This document shows, in pieces, positions 60,485 to 64,000 of a stretch of DNA of 64,000 nucleotides. This stretch comes from Stictocephala bisonia. Lineage: Eukaryota; Arthropoda; Insecta; Hemiptera; Membracidae. The translations under genes and the position numbers were made by a program. Within the stretch, counting starts at the first letter, position 1. The number at the start of each line of letters is the position of its first letter. Where the stretch lies: positions 8,506,711 to 8,570,710 of the forward strand of contig JAQJVL010000001.1 of the NCBI GenBank assembly GCA_035578905.1. Reading direction: 5' to 3'. The notes below the pieces were generated by a model. The model saw only the letters and a list, made by a program, of their open reading frames with translations. It ran no database searches and had not been told where the DNA came from.

Positions 60485-61865
60485 AAAGTTTGAACTTTAC
60501 TATCTAGAAGAATAAACTTAAATTTGGGAGCAGGTGCAGGGTTACAGTTTCAAGCTCTCCTACAGTAGGACTTAACACATGTTCCTAGTTTGGGTTAGTT
60601 TCAGTCAATCAACTAAGCTATACTTCAATTACAATTGAACAAATTAGGAAATATTACAAGTTTATAATATAAATATTTTAGTTTATTGTTCGAATTAGAG
60701 TCTTAAGGCAGACAAGGTATAGAATGGTATTTGTTTACTGTGAGTGTTACAAGCGTTTCTAAAATTATACGGAGATAGAAGTCAACAAATGTAGTGAGCA
60801 CAGAAACATATGAGCAGGTTGAACTATAAATAAGACATTTGTTTGGACCCACCACAATGAAAACCATTTCCATAACATATCTGCAACACATTGATATAAA
60901 AAAAGTCATTGCTTATTTTATTTCTTTACAATAAGTACTTTTTCAGCATGTGCATATTGTTGGTAATACATTTATCATTAAAATACCTAATAACTGGAAA
61001 GTAAATTACTCTCAAGGAAAACAAATTTAGATAATTCTATTTGCATTAATCAATCAGTTTATTCATACAGGTACATAATTGAACATATCAGCATATATGA
61101 TAAGTTACTCCTGACTGTCTAATACATTGGTAAATTCTGCTAGATCACATTAAAATTAATTTAAATCATAAACATTTTAAAGTAAAAAATATTATTAATT
61201 AAATACAAATACTTGCTTCAATCTAAATATTTTGTGGTATCTTATAAAGTAACTATATGGTTTGAATTTTGAATATATATTTAATGTATTACATCAAATA
61301 TTTAAAGATGTTGAATGACAATTTTTTTTGATTAAAAGTATTAGTCTTCTTAGTAAATATGCTGAGGGAAAAATTAAAAAAAAAAAAATGTATGGAGGTA
61401 TGGCTACCGAAAGTGACTGATTTGGCCTTTCTATATACACAATTGAAACCGTGTGACATATTTTATTAAAATTTTGAGAACATAGCGTAAAAAGGTTTTT
61501 ATCAATATAATGTAAAGTGAAACTTAAAAAAAAAATGTATGATGAGGGAGTTATGTACGTTTGTAAAATTTATGGGGTGCAGGTGGAGACAGTGATTGAG
61601 AAAGAGAGAGAGAGAGAGGAGGGAAACACATATGTGTTTTAGTGGGGTAGGCTCTTTGCTACTCCTAGCGACAGTTGCGGTGAAATTTAGAAATAATTAA
61701 ATTTCTCAAAGCACTTAACTAGGCGCCTGGAGGAACAACACTTTTTACCTCCAGGCATGTGGTTTCTGTGCCTGCTCTACATTGCTTAAACATGAATTCA
61801 ATGTAAATGTGCATTACAGTCATGTTCCAGATCAGGTACATGACTTAATACCACAGAACTTAATA
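60485..61865. other. Intronic, one 9-bp hairpin
   Basis: AT-rich. A hairpin gcctggagg/cctccaggc (61725-61733 and 61748-61756) with a 14-base loop, and a short (GA)n at about 61604-61619. Confidence 0.45.
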
Positions 61866-61873
61866 TTAACATT

Positions 61874-62318
61874 TAGAAAGTGAAAAAAATATGGAAACGC
61901 TTTCACAACTTTTGTATGACTTCACTTGTGAAATCTTGTACATCATCATGGTTACAAAGAACCCACTTTTTGACGCCATTAGCGACATTTCATCTTTTTA
62001 GGGGAACGGCTTGCGAGGAGTTGAATGAAAATCTTCAATGTAAGCCTAGGTCGAGTATAGTATCAAATGAAAGATCTATTCAAGAGAAATTAACTTTCAC
62101 AAACTGGACTTCGAAAGGTTTATTTTTTCTAGAGAAGCAGTTATTTGAATTTCAAAGTAACTAATTTGAACAATATTATTTCTCCGTTATTTAACATTTT
62201 CAAGTAAATTTTTCTGATCAAAAATAATTCTTTATGGAACACAATTATTTAAAAAAATCAAATTATCTACAGAAAAAAATGACATTGTGAAAGCGTTTCT
62301 ATATTTTTACCACCCTAT
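61874..62318. mobile_element. Hairpin-ended MITE (gaaacgctttcacaa arms)
   Basis: Left atatggaaacgctttcacaa and right ttgtgaaagcgtttctatat are inverted and followed by taccaccctata at the right edge. A 94-aa frame inside (61880-62164) starts in the inverted repeat and shows no domain. Confidence 0.65.
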
Positions 62319-62624
62319 ATATTGATAATGTAAGTATAGTTTTTTCTTCTTATCATTAACATTTAATTGAATGAATGTTAAGGTTTATAATAGCCCAATA
62401 ATGATTTAATATTATTGCTAGTCATTAATAATTCTTAAATCATTACTGACTAATAATTTAAATCATCAGTTAATCATAATAAAATTTGAACAAAAATAAA
62501 ATATTTGAAATTTTCTAACCTATCTGTATTTTATCAGTGATTCATTTATTTTTATTAAACAGTTTTGCATTTTATGATACATAACTTGTTTATTCCATTA
62601 TGTAGATAAATAAGAGCAGGAAAA

Positions 62625-62757
62625 TGTTTTTCCTAGTTTTTACTGGTTCTCGTCCTTTCTCTGTTTGACAAGTTCCCCGCACATATGAGTAGTCTATGAG
62701 GAATGGGTAGAGTAAGGTTAAAAAGAAGATCAGCCTCTCCTCTAATAATAAATAAAA
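62625..62757 (+). mobile_element. 5'-truncated SINE family 1 (copy 5)
   Basis: The plus-strand body only: agtctatgaggaatgggtag, agtaaggttaaaaagaagat and cagcctctcc, then ataataaataaaata tail. The tRNA-like head is missing. It lies about 100 bp before Vps13 exon 3. Confidence 0.75.
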
Positions 62758-62862
62758 TATTAAAAATTCAAAAAATGTTAGTACATACCTAACTCTACCT
62801 ACTCTATAATACCTAACTCTACAAAGATGTATGCTAAACATTCATGTTTGTTATCATTGTAG

Positions 62863-63060
62863 GTAAACTAGTTCTCAAGATTCCATGGAAGAACTTATAT
62901 AGTGAACCTGTAGAAGCTACTATAGAAGACCTTTATTTGCTTGTGGCACCCAATACAGAAGTTATATATGATCCCGTTAAAGAGGAGAAGTGGAAGCAAG
63001 AAGCAAAGCAAGCGGCAATCACTAAAGTTGAGGAGGCAAAAAGGAGTGAACGAGATAAAG
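62863..63060 (+). CDS. Vps13: Vps13 exon 3 (chorein domain)
   Basis: This 198-nt exon begins after ttatcattgtag|GT and ends at AAAG|gtaagt, phase 1 on both sides. It encodes GKLVLKIPWKNLYSEPVEAT followed by IEDLYLLVAPN, then the acidic/basic helix KEEKWKQEAKQAA..KVEEAKRSERDK. The IPWKNLY...PVE..IEDLYLLV block is the best-conserved part of the VPS13 N-terminus. In exon order the reconstructed protein reads GFL-GKLVLKIPW across the exon 2/3 junction, as the family requires. Only the first ~128 of an expected 3,000 or more residues lie in this window, and the rest must continue to the right. Confidence 0.94.
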
Positions 63061-63790
63061 GTAAGTGTTAAAATACCTTATAAACTTTAGTTGGTAGTTT
63101 ATTGAACTGTACATGTGTATGTCTTCTGCCAATAATGACGTTGGAAGGTTTAAGTGTTAGAAATTTGTGAAATTTAAGTTTATTACATAACAACCTCGGC
63201 TATCTGGCAGGTCAAACTGGATAAAACATAAATCACAAAAATCTTCGTTTTTTAACAAAAAAAGATTCAATAACTCATATTAAATGGCGAACAAAAGAGG
63301 TTCGCCTACAATTTCATGATATGCAAAACGTGAACACATGGCAAATTTTGACGACAAACGCGGCTTACATGTTGTCAAAATCTACATACATTTGTTTTAC
63401 TTATTTACAATTCTAACATCATACATTAAGATACTGTGTAGTAGTTCGATAAAACCTTGTTATAATTTTAGTGATTTTAAAAGGGTGTGCAGTAACTGCA
63501 TCCATTAAATGGATTAAACGAATCTTCATTCTGCCATAGTCAACAAAAGACTGAAAATACCAAGGGTGCCTATGTGTAATGAACTCTTCCATTTCCACAT
63601 ATGAGAAAGGGTATCTCCCAACTGCTCTGGTCCTGAAATAAACAAATTGCCAGCTCAGATTTCCAGGTGCATTAAGCAGTGATAAACGGTAACGCACACT
63701 AAGTTTAAAGTACAATGCCTGAAATATTTAAGCTTTATAAAGTGCAGTGAGCATCGTGTTTGGCATGCAAAGCTTGCAGGGGTGTCCCCT
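63061..63790 (+). other. Start of Vps13 intron 3, nothing recognised
   Basis: Begins with gtaagt after exon 3. A 98-aa minus-strand frame at 63419-63715 has no recognised domain. Confidence 0.6.
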
Positions 63791-63792
63791 AG

Positions 63793-64000
63793 TCTATATA
63801 TATAAAAGGCAAAGCCCTGGCTCACTCACTCACTCATCACTAATTCTCCAACTTCCCTTGTAGGTAGAGAGCTGTAATTTTGTCCACTGTTTCTTTAGGT
63901 CTTAAATAGGATAAATGCCAATGTACGTGCACTAATGATAGTAAAATTAGAAAAGTTAGGGGTAGCAAAACGTTCATTGAAATGGTTCGAGTCATAGCTA
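63793..64000 (+). mobile_element. Helitron-like 5' end
   Basis: Starts TCTATATATATAAAAGGC, a form common at Helitron 5' ends, followed by ctcactcactcactcatcac. Just to its left is aggggtgtcccctag, a short hairpin followed by CTAG as at Helitron 3' ends. This could be a head-to-tail junction. The right part lies outside the window. Confidence 0.4.

Larger units (their letters stand above)
40562..62862 (+). other. Vps13 intron 2 (about 22.3 kb)
   Basis: The interval is bounded by gtgagt and attgtag in phase 1. It is filled mostly with AT-rich unique-looking DNA plus short non-autonomous transposons (hAT-like, piggyBac-type, pogo-like, hairpin MITEs), SINEs and LINE 3' ends listed separately. 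No internal coding exon with VPS13 similarity is visible, and the phase and protein continuity from exon 2 to exon 3 leave no gap needing one. Confidence 0.87.

Noticed and set aside
63419..63715. 98-aa minus-strand frame in intron 3
   Set aside because: No domain recognised and no neighbouring coding support; possibly part of an unidentified repeat.

Overview
The window is eukaryotic, AT-rich and very poor in genes. It looks like an arthropod, most likely insect, nuclear scaffold. The reasons are long introns, tRNA-derived SINEs, non-LTR retrotransposon debris, TTAA-flanked piggyBac-type elements, Penelope-like (PLE) remnants and large tandem-repeat arrays. The only host gene I can support is the 5' end of Vps13 on the + strand. 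Exon 1 with the start codon is at 27408-27507, exon 2 at 40475-40561 and exon 3 at 62863-63060. They are joined by phase-1 introns of about 13.0 kb and 22.3 kb, and a third intron runs off the right edge. The three exons encode the first ~128 residues of the N-terminal chorein domain. The species cannot be fixed from the sequence.

Left part (1 to about 21 kb), upstream of the gene, is a patchwork of tandem arrays. These are a 69-bp satellite interleaved with a 36-bp minisatellite (0.3-1.95 kb), 31/62-bp repeats (2.5-4.7 kb), a (CT)n tract, a 94-bp array switching to 63 bp that was built from the head of a tRNA-derived SINE (6.4-7.7 kb), a 68-bp array (11.0-12.0 kb), a 63-bp array (14.7-16.1 kb) and a 29-bp satellite with a 116-bp higher-order unit (16.7-19.9 kb). 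Between them lie a 5'-truncated PLE encoding a GIY-YIG domain (5.3-6.1 kb), SINE copies, a hairpin-bearing TIR element (9.35-9.95 kb) and a perfect 156-bp-armed palindrome of a PLE terminal repeat (20.53-20.84 kb). The terminal repeat carries a hammerhead-ribozyme-like core.

Intron 1 (27.5-40.5 kb) holds a second SINE family, a piggyBac-type element, a 5'-truncated LINE inserted in a 23-bp minisatellite (30.6-33.0 kb), and a nested pair of LINEs: a Jockey/CR1-like element inserted into the 3' end of another LINE (36.6-40.1 kb). All the LINE RT fragments here are antisense to Vps13 and broken. Intron 2 (40.6-62.9 kb) holds short non-autonomous DNA elements (hAT-like with 8-bp target duplication, two piggyBac-type, two pogo-like with one containing a SINE, and several hairpin MITEs), more LINE 3' ends, SINEs and a 31-bp tandem array. 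A Helitron-like 5' end lies near the right edge in intron 3.

There is no operon or multi-gene system. The most unusual structures are the palindromic PLE repeat with paired hammerhead-like cores, the tandem amplification of a SINE tRNA head, and a minisatellite shared between the left end and the interior of a LINE 37 kb away.
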